Below are positions 25,062 to 33,406 of a stretch of 64,000 bases of DNA, in pieces. The notes beneath the pieces are model-generated. The model saw nothing but the letters and a program-made list of their open reading frames with translations. It ran no database searches and was not told where the DNA came from. Position numbers and translations under genes: made by a program. Origin of the DNA: Qiania dongpingensis (GTDB lineage: Bacteria; Bacillota; Clostridia; Lachnospirales; Lachnospiraceae); NCBI RefSeq assembly GCF_014337195.1, contig NZ_CP060634.1, positions 620,001 to 684,000 of the forward strand. Reading direction: 5' to 3'. Every line of letters starts with the position of its first letter. Position 1 is the stretch's first letter.

Positions 25062-26336
25062 TTATCCCCGCTGTTTTAAAAGCTCGTTTACACCGGACAT
25101 CTTTACGCACAGGCAGAACAGATGAATCGCTTTATCCAGTTCCTCAGGCGTAGGATAGGTGGGTGCGATCCGGATATTGCTGTCCTTCGGGTCCTTCTTA
25201 TATGGATACGTGGCGCCGGCTCCTGTCATCACCACTCCTGCTTCCTTTGCAAACGCCACTGTCGCCTTGGCACATCCGGGAAGCGTATCAAGGGCGATGA
25301 AATATCCGCCTTTCGGCTTCACCCAGGACGCGAGGCCGGTTCCGCCCAGCTCTTCCTCCAAAGTATTCAGCACCATGTCAAATTTCGGCCGCAGGGCATC
25401 CCCCAGCTTTCTCATATGAGCGCGGATATTGTCAGCGGTCTTAAAATATTTCACATGCCGGAGCTGATTCAATTTATCATATCCGATCGTCTGTACTGTC
25501 ATATGCTTTTTGATCTCGGCCACATTGGACACGCTGGCCGCCATGATCGCCAGACCCGCGCCGGGAAACGTAATCTTTGATGTGGAGAAAAAGTAAAGGA
25601 TCCTGTCCTCATTCCCGCAGGCCTCCGCCGCCTTAAAAATATCTTTGAGCGTCACTTCCTCATAAATATGATGGACGCCATAAGCATTGTCCCAGAAAAT
25701 CCGGAAATCCTTCGCGGCCGTCTTCATGGAAGCCAGTCTGTCCACAGTCTCATCTGTATAGCAGGCGCCAAGAGGATTGGAATGAAGCGGGACGCACCAA
25801 ATACCTTTGATAGCCTCGTCCTCGGCCGCCATTTTTTCTACCACGTCCATATCCGGCCCATCCGCCGACATAGGCACCGGGATCATCTCGATTCCCATGT
25901 CCTCTGTCACGGCAAAGTGCCTGTCATACCCCGGGCTCGGGCAAAGAAACTTGATTCCCTTCACATCCTTCCAGGGTTTTTCTCCCTGGGTGCCGAAGAG
26001 CATCAGCCTCATCATCTCATCATACATCAGGTTCAGACTGGAACTTCCGCCCACGATGATCTTTTCCGCGGGGATGCCCAGCAAATCAGAAAACAGGCGC
26101 TTAGCCTCCGGTATTCCGTCCAGAACACCGTAGTTTCTGGCATCCAGGCCGGACTCTGTATGGTAGTCATCCAGCGCTGTCAAAAGTCCATTGGTAAGGT
26201 CCAGCTGGGCGGCGGCAGGCTTTCCCCTGGACATATCCAGCTTAAGTCCCTGCGCCTTAAAGTCCTCATACTGCTTCTGCAGTTCCTTCTGCAGCTCTAA
26301 AAGCTCTTCCCTCGTCATCTCCGTGACTTTCTTCAT
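25062..26336 (-). CDS. Aspartate aminotransferase, type Ic (Aminotran_MocR family)
   Basis: A 424-residue PLP enzyme. The ATG at 26336 has AAGGAG eight bases upstream; a frame opening ten codons earlier lacks a site. The diagnostic block LDMSRGKPAAAQLDL near residue 33, the CPSPGYDRHFAVTEDMGIEMIPVPM segment and the lysine in FFSTSKITFPGAGLA near 245 identify the Corynebacterium AspB-like subgroup Ic, which interconverts aspartate and oxaloacetate. It lies 75 bases downstream of proC in the same direction, consistent with an amino-acid biosynthesis group. Confidence 0.9.
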   Translation of the reverse strand: MKKVTEMTREELLELQKELQKQYEDFKAQGLKLDMSRGKPAAAQLDLTNGLLTALDDYHTESGLDARNYGVLDGIPEAKRLFSDLLGIPAEKIIVGGSSSLNLMYDEMMRLMLFGTQGEKPWKDVKGIKFLCPSPGYDRHFAVTEDMGIEMIPVPMSADGPDMDVVEKMAAEDEAIKGIWCVPLHSNPLGACYTDETVDRLASMKTAAKDFRIFWDNAYGVHHIYEEVTLKDIFKAAEACGNEDRILYFFSTSKITFPGAGLAIMAASVSNVAEIKKHMTVQTIGYDKLNQLRHVKYFKTADNIRAHMRKLGDALRPKFDMVLNTLEEELGGTGLASWVKPKGGYFIALDTLPGCAKATVAFAKEAGVVMTGAGATYPYKKDPKDSNIRIAPTYPTPEELDKAIHLFCLCVKMSGVNELLKQRG

Positions 26337-26411
26337 TGTAACTGCTCCTTCCTGGCCATGGGCCATATCCCTTTTTCACCTGACATATTCAACAATGCCC
26401 CTAATTGGCCT

Positions 26412-27209
26412 CTACATACTCCTCGCTTTGTCGGCGCAGGCAATCATCGCTTCTATGACGCTGCTTCTGAGCCCTCTTTCCTCCAGGACGCGTACTGCCT
26501 GTATCGTCGTCCCTCCCGGTGAACACACCATATCCTTTAAAGCTCCGGGATGGAGCCCTGTCTCCAATACCATTTTAGCCGCGCCAAGCACTGCCTGGGC
26601 AGCAAATTCATAAGCCTGGGCCCTGGGCATCCCCAAAGAGACTGCGCCGTCTGCCATGGCTTCCATAAACATAAAAGCATAAGCCGGCGCACTGCCGCTC
26701 ACGGCAATGACCGCCTCGATCATCGCCTCAGACACTACAGAGGCTTTTCCAAAGCTATTAAGGATCTCCGTCACCCGCGCCAGCTCTGTCTCTGTCACCT
26801 TGTCCCCGGGAGTCACAGAAGTGATGCCTTCTCCCACCATAGCAGGCGTATTGGGATTGCAGCGGATGAACTTTAAAGGACGCCCAAACTGCTCCTCCAT
26901 CCATGCCAGAGTCTTTCCGGGGGCAATGCTCACGATCAGCTGGCTCTCCTGTACCACTCCCTTGATCTCTCCGATCACCTGGCCGTAAAACTGAGGCTTT
27001 ACCGCAAGTACCACAATCTCCGCTTCCTTTGCTACCTCCAGATTGTCGGCTGTCACCGAGATTCCCCAAGTCTCCTCTGCATAGTCAAGAGCCTTTCTGC
27101 TCCGGTTGGAAGCGATGATGTCGCCCGGCGCCATGACGTTCTTTCCTACAATCCCGCCGATGATCGCTTTTGCCATATTCCCGCATCCGATAAAACCGAT
27201 TTTCTTCAT
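26412..27209 (-). CDS. proC: Pyrroline-5-carboxylate reductase
   Basis: A 265-residue enzyme of the last step of proline synthesis (pyrroline-5-carboxylate + NAD(P)H to proline). The start is the ATG at 27209 with GGAGGAGACGGT before it. MKKIGFIGCGNMAKAIIGGI is the NAD(P)-binding opening, VLAVKPQ is the second Rossmann landmark near residue 70, and the C-terminal dimerisation motif SGSAPAYAFMFMEAMADGAV...LGMPRAQA is complete. It follows scpB by 16 bases. Confidence 0.97.
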   Translation of the reverse strand: MKKIGFIGCGNMAKAIIGGIVGKNVMAPGDIIASNRSRKALDYAEETWGISVTADNLEVAKEAEIVVLAVKPQFYGQVIGEIKGVVQESQLIVSIAPGKTLAWMEEQFGRPLKFIRCNPNTPAMVGEGITSVTPGDKVTETELARVTEILNSFGKASVVSEAMIEAVIAVSGSAPAYAFMFMEAMADGAVSLGMPRAQAYEFAAQAVLGAAKMVLETGLHPGALKDMVCSPGGTTIQAVRVLEERGLRSSVIEAMIACADKARSM

Positions 27210-27225
27210 ACCGTCTCCTCCTAAA

Positions 27226-27795
27226 TTAAATATCCAGCTTAAGCTGCACCTCTTCCTCTGCCTCCTGTTTAAACTCCTCCACCTGCTCCGGATCCACTGC
27301 GGGAAGCTCCTCCACAGAAGACACCCCAAAGCTTCTCAAAAATTCCTCCGTAGTGCCAAAAAGTATGGGCCTGCCAGGCACACTGAGCCTGCCCACTTCT
27401 TCCACAAGTCCATACTCGATGAGTTTATTTACCGCATGATCCGATTTCACCCCGCGGATCTTTTCTATTTCCAGCTTTGTCACCGGCTGCTTATAAGCTA
27501 TGATGGAGAGCGTCTCCAAAAGTACCTCGGTCAAGACATATTTCCTCGGCTGAGCAGCTACCCTGATCAGATTTTCATAATATTCTGGCCTGGTGCACAT
27601 CTGGAATGCCCCCTCCAGCTCAATGATCTTCATCCCGCGGCCTTCCGCGTCATAGTCATCCGCCAGATTCCGCACCAGCTTTTTCGTAGTCTCCTCATCC
27701 TGCCCCGCGGCCTCCGCCAGAGACTTAAGATCCACTGAGCCGCCCATGGCAAAAAGGACTGCCTCCAATATCGTCTTTGCTTCCTTGATTTCCAT
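27226..27795 (-). CDS. scpB: Segregation and condensation protein B
   Basis: A 189-residue ScpB, the paired winged-helix (kite) subunit that dimerises and binds the linker of ScpA within the SMC condensin complex. It opens MEIKEAKTILEAVLFAMGG, and the block LETLSIIAYKQPVTKLEIEKIRGV is the strongest family signature. It comes 15 bases after scpA, as usual in Firmicutes. The last 25 residues are acidic. Confidence 0.96.
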   Translation of the reverse strand: MEIKEAKTILEAVLFAMGGSVDLKSLAEAAGQDEETTKKLVRNLADDYDAEGRGMKIIELEGAFQMCTRPEYYENLIRVAAQPRKYVLTEVLLETLSIIAYKQPVTKLEIEKIRGVKSDHAVNKLIEYGLVEEVGRLSVPGRPILFGTTEEFLRSFGVSSVEELPAVDPEQVEEFKQEAEEEVQLKLDI

Positions 27796-27810
27796 AAACT
27801 TCCCGTACCT

Positions 27811-28626
27811 CTACGCTTCCATGCTGACCGCGATCTCTTCCGCCAATTTTTCTGTATCGTCCGTAAGCCCCTCGGCCGCCTCCAGGATCAGATCGTCTCC
27901 GCCCGCGCTCCCGAAATCTTCCATGAGCACGACGTTTCCCATTTTCACAAGCTCTAACACCGCCAGAAAGGTGACCACCAGCTCCAGCTTGCTTGACTGC
28001 TCTTCCAAGAGCCGCCGGAAGCTGAATCGTCTCTTTCTCACAGCCAGCTCCAGCACCTGGGCAATCTTATCCGTCACCCGGAACGGCTCTTTCTGTATTT
28101 GGCCAAAACGGGAACGGACCGGATCGATCTTCTCCTCCTGACGTCTTAGCACCGTTTGAAAAATGTCATTAAGCCTGGTTAAGGTGATTCCCTCCAATAG
28201 CTCCGGAAGATTCACCGGCGGCCGGTATTTCATGACCTCCTCCGGGATCGTCTCCGGCTTAAACAGAAGCTTCCCCGCATCCAGCTGGCGGTCCTTCAGT
28301 TCCTCTGCCATATATTTATACATCTTATATTCCAGCAGCCGCTCTACCAGCTCCTGTCTGGGGTCCTCCTCCTCGCCCTCCTCGTTCATTTCGGCGGGCA
28401 GGAGCATCCTTGACTTGATATCCAGCAGCGTCGCCGCCATGACAAGAAAATCACTGACCAGATCCAGATCCTCTTTGTCCATATCACGCACATACTCTAT
28501 GTATTGATCGGTGATCTCCGCAATGGGAATATCGTATATGTTCACTTTATTCTTATCTATTAAATGCAGGAGCAGATCCAGCGGACCTTCAAAAGCCTGC
28601 AGCTTTACCGACAGCTTGAGCGGCAT
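27811..28626 (-). CDS. scpA: Segregation and condensation protein A
   Basis: A 271-residue kleisin that bridges the SMC heads. The N-terminal signature FEGPLDLLLHLIDKNKVNIYDIPIAEITDQY at residues 13-43 is complete, an acidic linker (EMNEEGEEEDPRQEL) follows near 100, and a C-terminal winged helix ends with LAVLELVKMGNVVL...FG. It is 41 bases downstream of the metallophosphoesterase gene and starts at ATG 28626 after GAGGG. Confidence 0.96.
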   Translation of the reverse strand: MPLKLSVKLQAFEGPLDLLLHLIDKNKVNIYDIPIAEITDQYIEYVRDMDKEDLDLVSDFLVMAATLLDIKSRMLLPAEMNEEGEEEDPRQELVERLLEYKMYKYMAEELKDRQLDAGKLLFKPETIPEEVMKYRPPVNLPELLEGITLTRLNDIFQTVLRRQEEKIDPVRSRFGQIQKEPFRVTDKIAQVLELAVRKRRFSFRRLLEEQSSKLELVVTFLAVLELVKMGNVVLMEDFGSAGGDDLILEAAEGLTDDTEKLAEEIAVSMEA

Positions 28627-28667
28627 GTCAAACCCTCATTTCTATTTCTGTTCACGTTGTACTAGCC

Positions 28668-29546
28668 TCAGGACACCCGCTTGAGCCTGACCACCAAAAG
28701 CTCTGACATATTCCCCAGCCGTATATTGACCGAATGGGTGCCAAGTCCGCCGCTGACGATCATGGTCTTTTTTCCCTTCTGGTATTTCCCTCTGCTGTAT
28801 TTCGGAAACAGCTCCAGATTGGGAGAGATCAGGCCTCCGATCCCGGGAAACCTTATGGTCCCGCCATGATAATGGCCGCTGAAGGTCAGGTCCGCGCCCC
28901 ATCGGGCATACTCTTCAAAATAAGAGGGAGAGTGAGCCAGCAGGATATGATACTCGTCGCCCCTGGCAAACCCCAGTGTCTTATCCAGGTATCCGTCTTC
29001 CATGGGCTTAAGATGAAATTTGTGATAATAACTTTTATCCATATTGAGGCCCGTTATGGTAATGGCGTCTTTTCCGTCGCGAAGAGTCACAGAAATATTG
29101 TCCAGAACCGTCACTCCCGCGCGCATCATTCCCTCATACCAATCCGTATACGCATCTCCATAGACCTCCGGCTCACGCCCCATACGGTCCTCATGGTTCC
29201 CAAGGCCATAATAGACCGGGTAACGGAACGCCAGTCTCTTCATCAGGCGTATCGTCTCCTCGTATCTGCAGCGTCCCTTCCTGGCCATAACCATGTCGCC
29301 CGCCACCATCACGGCATCTGGGTGCACTCTCCGAATGGCGGCCATCATCCTATTGTTCCGCCGTCCGGCTCCCTCATCATGAAGGTCAGCCATCACCGCC
29401 ATGGTATAACCGTCAAAGGCCTCTCCGATGTCCGGGGATTCCACCTCATATTCCCTCACCGCCACATGCTTCCGCTCATACTGAGAACATACAAACAGCA
29501 GCAGGAACAGAAGAAGCAAAACTATTCCCGTGATAATCCATGCCAT
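28668..29546 (-). CDS. Membrane-anchored metallophosphoesterase (YkuE-like)
   Basis: A 292-residue calcineurin-like phosphoesterase with one N-terminal transmembrane helix (ITGIVLLLLFLLLFVCSQY, residues 4-22), so the catalytic domain is probably at the outer membrane face. The two-metal site is readable: MADLHDE (D-x-H), VAGDMV, GLGNHEDR, LLAHSP and FSGHYHGG. Family members cleave phosphoesters such as lipid or nucleotide pyrophosphates; the substrate here is unknown. It is the first gene of the run leading into scpA-scpB-proC. Confidence 0.88.
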   Translation of the reverse strand: MAWIITGIVLLLLFLLLFVCSQYERKHVAVREYEVESPDIGEAFDGYTMAVMADLHDEGAGRRNNRMMAAIRRVHPDAVMVAGDMVMARKGRCRYEETIRLMKRLAFRYPVYYGLGNHEDRMGREPEVYGDAYTDWYEGMMRAGVTVLDNISVTLRDGKDAITITGLNMDKSYYHKFHLKPMEDGYLDKTLGFARGDEYHILLAHSPSYFEEYARWGADLTFSGHYHGGTIRFPGIGGLISPNLELFPKYSRGKYQKGKKTMIVSGGLGTHSVNIRLGNMSELLVVRLKRVS

Positions 29547-29617
29547 ATATTTTCCTCATATTTCCATATCATAAAACTTATAAATCGGAAAAAATCTTCC
29601 TCTTCTCAATAGAATCT

Positions 29618-29647
29618 AGTATACCATATCCTTCCTGCAAAAAGCAA
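29618..29647 (-). promoter_or_regulatory. Promoter of the metallophosphoesterase-scpAB-proC run
   Basis: TTGCTT (29642-29647 on the minus strand), 18 bases, TATACT (29618-29623). It lies in the 109-base gap between the kinase stop and the phosphoesterase start. Confidence 0.5.
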
Positions 29648-29655
29648 CCTGACTT

Positions 29656-31122
29656 CTAGCCGCAGTCAAACTCACAGAAGAAAGCCACGCCGTCCTCCTG
29701 GTTCTCCACACCGTACCCGCAGTTATGAGATTCCATGACGGCCCTTACGATGGACAGGCCTATGCCGCTGCCTCCGTATTCCCTGGTCCTGGCCTTATCG
29801 ACTTTATAAAACTTGTCCCATATCCTTCCAATATCCTCTTCTGGAATGGGTTTTCCCGTGTTCTTCACATAAATGCGCGCTTTCGTATCGCGCCGCTCCA
29901 CGGTAATGGATATTTTCCGTTCTCCGTCCAGATGGTTCAGAGCGTTGCCCACGTAATTTCGGATCACTTCTTCTGCCATATACTCATCCGCCCAGATATA
30001 AAGACTTTCAGGACTGTGAAGCTCAACCTGCGCCTCCTTTTGCTCGATCAGTATCCGGTAGGAATTCAGCACGCCCTCAATCATGGAGATCAGATCGAAA
30101 TGCTCCATGGAAATCTGCTCCCGGCCTGCTTCTATCTGGTTCAGAGTCAGGAGCTTCTTTACCATATTGTTCATCTTCGCAGCCTCGTCAATGATCACGT
30201 CACAGTACCACTCCATACTTTCTGGATCGTCACTGATGCCTTCCTTGAGGCCCTCCGCATATCCCTGCACCAGGGCGATGGGAGTTTTCAGCTCATGGGA
30301 TACGTTGGACAGAAATTCCTGACGCATCTCATCTATTTTCGTCTTTTGTTCAATATCCCGCTTAAGCTCCAGGTTGGCGGTCTTTAATTCCAGGATGGTC
30401 TTTTCAAGCTGCTCTGACATGTGGTTCATATTCTGTCCCAAAATACCGATTTCGTTGTCATCCCCGCCCTCATATTTCGCAGTGAAATCCAGCCTGGCCA
30501 TCCTGTCCGCCAGAGAAGACAGGCGAAGGATCGGCGCCGTCATATTCTTAGTCAGAAACCAGGCCGCTACAATACCGATGAACGCGACTCCCAGCGCGAT
30601 ATAAATGTGAAACCTGTTCACCAGATTCACGGTCTCTTCAATACTCTGAAGCGGCACCCTCATGATGGAAAAGCTCCCTCCCGTATAGGTGGAAAACATC
30701 TCCATATAGTAAGCCTCCAGATTACTGTCATATGTCTTGTTTATCTGATACTCATCGGTGGATTTTAAAAGCTGCACCGTCTGCTGCCGCCCCAGGATAT
30801 AGGACAGAGGATCATTCCCGTTTTTCAGCGCGTCGGCATTACTGGAAGAATATAACACATTCTGAGAAGAATCCCAAAGAAAGATTTCAATGTTGTAATT
30901 TTCTTTGATCCTCCTCAGATACATCTTTGTCTCATCGGTCACCGTACCGTCACTGAAGAGCTGGCTTTCCAGCTGATTATGGGACTGGATCAGCGTACGC
31001 TGCTTGCTCTGCATATAATATGGCTCCAGACAGAGGTTGATAACGATCCAGCTGGCAACGATCACAGAGGCCACTACCCCTATCAGGATCATCGTATACT
31101 TAAAGCGAATGGTGTGCCTCAT
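29656..31122 (-). CDS. Sensor histidine kinase, HAMP type
   Basis: A 488-residue membrane sensor. Transmembrane helix 1 (residues 9-31), an extracytoplasmic domain of about 135 residues, helix 2 near 172-193 and a HAMP linker precede the dimerisation domain with the phospho-acceptor histidine in SNVSHELKTPIALVQGYAEG. The ATP-binding domain has the N box (RNYVGNALNHLDG) and the G boxes (GRIWDKFYKVDKA, GGSGIGLSIV). It starts immediately after the response regulator stop (31123), after GAGGTGG. The ligand is unknown; no obvious target gene adjoins it. Confidence 0.94.
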   Translation of the reverse strand: MRHTIRFKYTMILIGVVASVIVASWIVINLCLEPYYMQSKQRTLIQSHNQLESQLFSDGTVTDETKMYLRRIKENYNIEIFLWDSSQNVLYSSSNADALKNGNDPLSYILGRQQTVQLLKSTDEYQINKTYDSNLEAYYMEMFSTYTGGSFSIMRVPLQSIEETVNLVNRFHIYIALGVAFIGIVAAWFLTKNMTAPILRLSSLADRMARLDFTAKYEGGDDNEIGILGQNMNHMSEQLEKTILELKTANLELKRDIEQKTKIDEMRQEFLSNVSHELKTPIALVQGYAEGLKEGISDDPESMEWYCDVIIDEAAKMNNMVKKLLTLNQIEAGREQISMEHFDLISMIEGVLNSYRILIEQKEAQVELHSPESLYIWADEYMAEEVIRNYVGNALNHLDGERKISITVERRDTKARIYVKNTGKPIPEEDIGRIWDKFYKVDKARTREYGGSGIGLSIVRAVMESHNCGYGVENQEDGVAFFCEFDCG

Positions 31123-31800
31123 CTATTTATCCACCTCGAATTTATATCCCATGCCCCAAATGGTCTTGATGTATTCCCCTCTGGCGCCCAGCTTGTTCCG
31201 CAGCTTCTTCACATGGGTATCTATGGTTCTGGCATCTCCAAAATAGTCATAATTCCACACATGGTTCAGGATATTCTCTCTGGAGAGCGCAATCCCCTGG
31301 TTTTCCACAAAATAAGTGAGAAGCTCAAATTCCTTAAAGCTCAGATCAACGGACTTGCCGTCTACGCTCACCTGATGGGCCGCCTTATCGAGGACAATTC
31401 CTCCAACTTCCATACTGTCTGTCTTCACGGTCTTGCTCCGCCGGAGGATCGCCTCCACCCTGGCCACCAGGATCTTAGGGCTGAAAGGCTTTGAGATATA
31501 CTCATCCACGCCCAGCTCAAATCCGAGAAGCTCATCCCGTTCTTCCCCTTTGGCTGTCAGCATGATGATAGGTACCTGGGAATACTGGCGGATGGTCCGG
31601 ACCGCCTCATAGCCATTCATCTTTGGCATCATCACATCCATGATGATCAGATTGATATCCTTATCTGCAAAAAAAATGTCCACCGCCTGTTCGCCGTCTT
31701 CGGCCTCCAAAACGACGAACTCCTTCTTGACCAGAAAGTCTTTTACCAGTTTCCGCATCCTGCTCTCATCATCCACAACAAGTATTTTCAATCTATCCAT
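31123..31800 (-). CDS. OmpR/PhoB-family response regulator
   Basis: A 225-residue regulator. The receiver domain has the acidic pocket VVDDES at residues 8-13, the phosphorylated aspartate in LIIMDVMMPKMNG near 56, and conserved Thr and Lys in MLTAKGE and ISKPFSP. The C-terminal winged helix ends with RTIDTHVKKLRNKLG...IWGMGYKFE. It is cotranscribed with, and directly precedes, the kinase. The arrangement resembles the PhoPR/VanRS class, whose members often respond to cell-envelope or nutrient stress. Confidence 0.95.
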   Translation of the reverse strand: MDRLKILVVDDESRMRKLVKDFLVKKEFVVLEAEDGEQAVDIFFADKDINLIIMDVMMPKMNGYEAVRTIRQYSQVPIIMLTAKGEERDELLGFELGVDEYISKPFSPKILVARVEAILRRSKTVKTDSMEVGGIVLDKAAHQVSVDGKSVDLSFKEFELLTYFVENQGIALSRENILNHVWNYDYFGDARTIDTHVKKLRNKLGARGEYIKTIWGMGYKFEVDK

Positions 31801-31934
31801 TTTCCCGACCCACTTTCCTGTAAAATAACTGCTATTGCTAGTAATTTTAGCAGACTTGCCCTAATTATTCCATAGTTTTTGTTTGGAATTCACGCAAGTT
31901 TCACAAAAGGCACGGAAAGATTCCGGATAATGAC

Positions 31935-31969
31935 AAAGCCGAAGGATATTTTCATATCACTTCGGCTTT
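31935..31969 (-). terminator. Hairpin at the end of the DUF5662 gene
   Basis: AAAGCCGAAGGATA pairs with TATC(A)CTTCGGCTTT with a single bulge. The DUF5662 stop codon lies at the edge of the loop. The T-run is stronger on the plus strand, so termination for the minus-strand gene is plausible but not certain. Confidence 0.45.
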
Positions 31970-32496
31970 TTCTGCATGATTTCCTCTCGGATATATCGGA
32001 AAGTCTCCTGTTCTCCGTCCCTTGCCAGCTTTTTCAGCAAAAATTCCAGCTGTCTCCTGGACACCGGATGAATGACCATGACGTCTTTTCTCCGCACATA
32101 ATATTCCCAGGGGCTTCTGTCGGTATACGCCTCTTTTTTATAAGTTTTAGATGCGGCGATCCGGTCCATGAACATCTCGATCACATATTTTACCGGCATT
32201 TTCATACCCGCTATCTGGCAGCCTTTATCGGTATCCACATCGATCCAATACTCAAAATGATGCTTATTTCTTCCCTTGTGGTGCAGCCAGGCGGAAGAAT
32301 ATCCCCGAGTCTCCCTCTCCGCCGCATTGGGGCTCCTGTTTCCCTGGTAATATTTACAGCCCACAAAAAACTCCGCCGGAGAATATTTCGACAGATCATG
32401 AAGTAACCCCTGCTTATAAAGTCCTACCGCAAAACAATTCTCCATGACCAGAAGCTTATGATGGGATATCGTCTTTAAATGCTCCCAGGCCTTCAT
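31957..32496 (-). CDS. DUF5662 family protein
   Basis: A 179-residue soluble protein. Its pattern of histidine and aspartate residues (ENCFAVGLYKQGLLHDLSKYS, then WLHHKGRNKHHFEYW) matches DUF5662 and resembles an HD-type metal-binding fold, but no activity is established for the family. It begins inside the last codons of the Lrp gene (four-base ATGA overlap), so the pair is translationally coupled. The C-terminal half contains a helical, Lys/Arg-rich segment. Confidence 0.8.
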   Translation of the reverse strand: MKAWEHLKTISHHKLLVMENCFAVGLYKQGLLHDLSKYSPAEFFVGCKYYQGNRSPNAAERETRGYSSAWLHHKGRNKHHFEYWIDVDTDKGCQIAGMKMPVKYVIEMFMDRIAASKTYKKEAYTDRSPWEYYVRRKDVMVIHPVSRRQLEFLLKKLARDGEQETFRYIREEIMQKKPK

Positions 32497-32966
32497 CCCT
32501 CTCCTCCTTTTGTCTCATCGGCCCCTTCTCCCAGTACCTGAATCCCTCTGGGGCCTACCGACGTGGAAAAGACAATCTGAGTGCTGGTCCTTCCATAGTC
32601 CTGCAGGCGGCCGATAAATTGGTCCAGCTCCACGGTACTCTTGAAAGCCACTTTAATGAGCATGGAAAACTGTCCGGTCACACAGCTGCATTCGAGCACA
32701 TTGGGACAGGCTTCAATAAAGGGATAGAACTGGGCCTTCTGCTTGGGCTGCACTTCCAGATTGATAAACGCCATGATATGGTATCCCAGCTTCTCCACAT
32801 TGACCTCGGCAGAATAGCCGGTGATGATCCCCGCTTTCTCCAAGCGCTCGATGCGGGCTGAAACAGCCGGCGAAGAGAGATATGCTTTTTCTGCAATGAC
32901 CTTAAGCGGTGTCCTGGCATTTTTCTGTAAGATATTTACAATCTGTCTGTCTATATAATCCATCAT
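32493..32966 (-). CDS. Lrp/AsnC family transcriptional regulator
   Basis: A 157-residue feast/famine regulator. The N-terminal helix-turn-helix covers MDYIDRQIVNILQKNARTPLKVIAEKAYLSSPAVSARIERLEKAGII, and the RAM ligand-binding domain follows with GYHIMAFINLEV and the FSMLIKVAF strand. Such proteins bind an amino acid and control amino-acid metabolism genes. Here the only linked gene is the overlapping DUF5662 gene. A second Met at codon 2 is an equally possible start. Confidence 0.92.
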   Translation of the reverse strand: MMDYIDRQIVNILQKNARTPLKVIAEKAYLSSPAVSARIERLEKAGIITGYSAEVNVEKLGYHIMAFINLEVQPKQKAQFYPFIEACPNVLECSCVTGQFSMLIKVAFKSTVELDQFIGRLQDYGRTSTQIVFSTSVGPRGIQVLGEGADETKGGEG

Positions 32967-33129
32967 AACACATTACCCCCTGTATGGTTTCCTATTCCAT
33001 TATAGGGGTCAGGCTTACTTTTTTCAAGTCTTTCTCACACCAAACTTTAAATAATTAATTGAAACACAGGAAACAAGGGCAAGCCTCCCCACATATCATA
33101 TATTGTAATCAAATATTGGAGGACTCAAA

Positions 33130-33354
33130 ATGAGTGATTTGGCTGCAACAAACTGTGGATGCGGAACTAACTGTGGAAATGGTTCTTGTGGAAACAACAT
33201 TTTATTCCTGTTACTGATCCTGTGCATGTGCGGTGGCGGAAACGGCTCCTGCGGCGATGGCTGCGGCACCGGTATTGGAAACTTCGGCGGCGACAGCTGC
33301 GGATGCCTGATCTGGATCCTTCTTCTGTCCTGTATTTGCGGCGGCGGATTCTAA
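33130..33354 (+). CDS. Small Cys/Gly-rich protein ('chorion class high-cysteine' type)
   Basis: A 74-residue protein with 12 cysteines and 20 glycines. Two hydrophobic stretches (NILFLLLILCMC at residues 23-34 and LIWILLLSCIC at 60-70) alternate with CGCGTNCGNGSCG-type repeats. GGAGG lies eight bases ahead of the ATG at 33130, and a strong terminator follows the stop, so it is a real transcription unit. It matches a class of small clostridial proteins annotated as high-cysteine chorion-like; their function is unknown. There is no signal peptide. A metal-binding, membrane-associated or spore/coat role can be imagined but is not shown. Confidence 0.75.
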   Translation: MSDLAATNCGCGTNCGNGSCGNNILFLLLILCMCGGGNGSCGDGCGTGIGNFGGDSCGCLIWILLLSCICGGGF

Positions 33355-33362
33355 TTCCAGAC

Positions 33363-33398
33363 AACGAAAAGGGATGCTTCGGCATCCCTTTTTTCGTT
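33363..33398. terminator. Bidirectional terminator with TTCG loop
   Basis: AACGAAAAGGGATGC, loop TTCG, GCATCCCTTTTTTCGTT. It serves the Cys/Gly-rich gene on the plus strand and the foldase gene (stop at 33407) on the minus strand. Confidence 0.9.
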
Positions 33399-33406
33399 TC
33401 CTTCCT

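Noticed and set aside
28734..29612. A 292-codon plus-strand open frame opposite the metallophosphoesterase gene
   Set aside because: The minus-strand frame carries every metallophosphoesterase motif and a ribosome site; the plus frame has neither.
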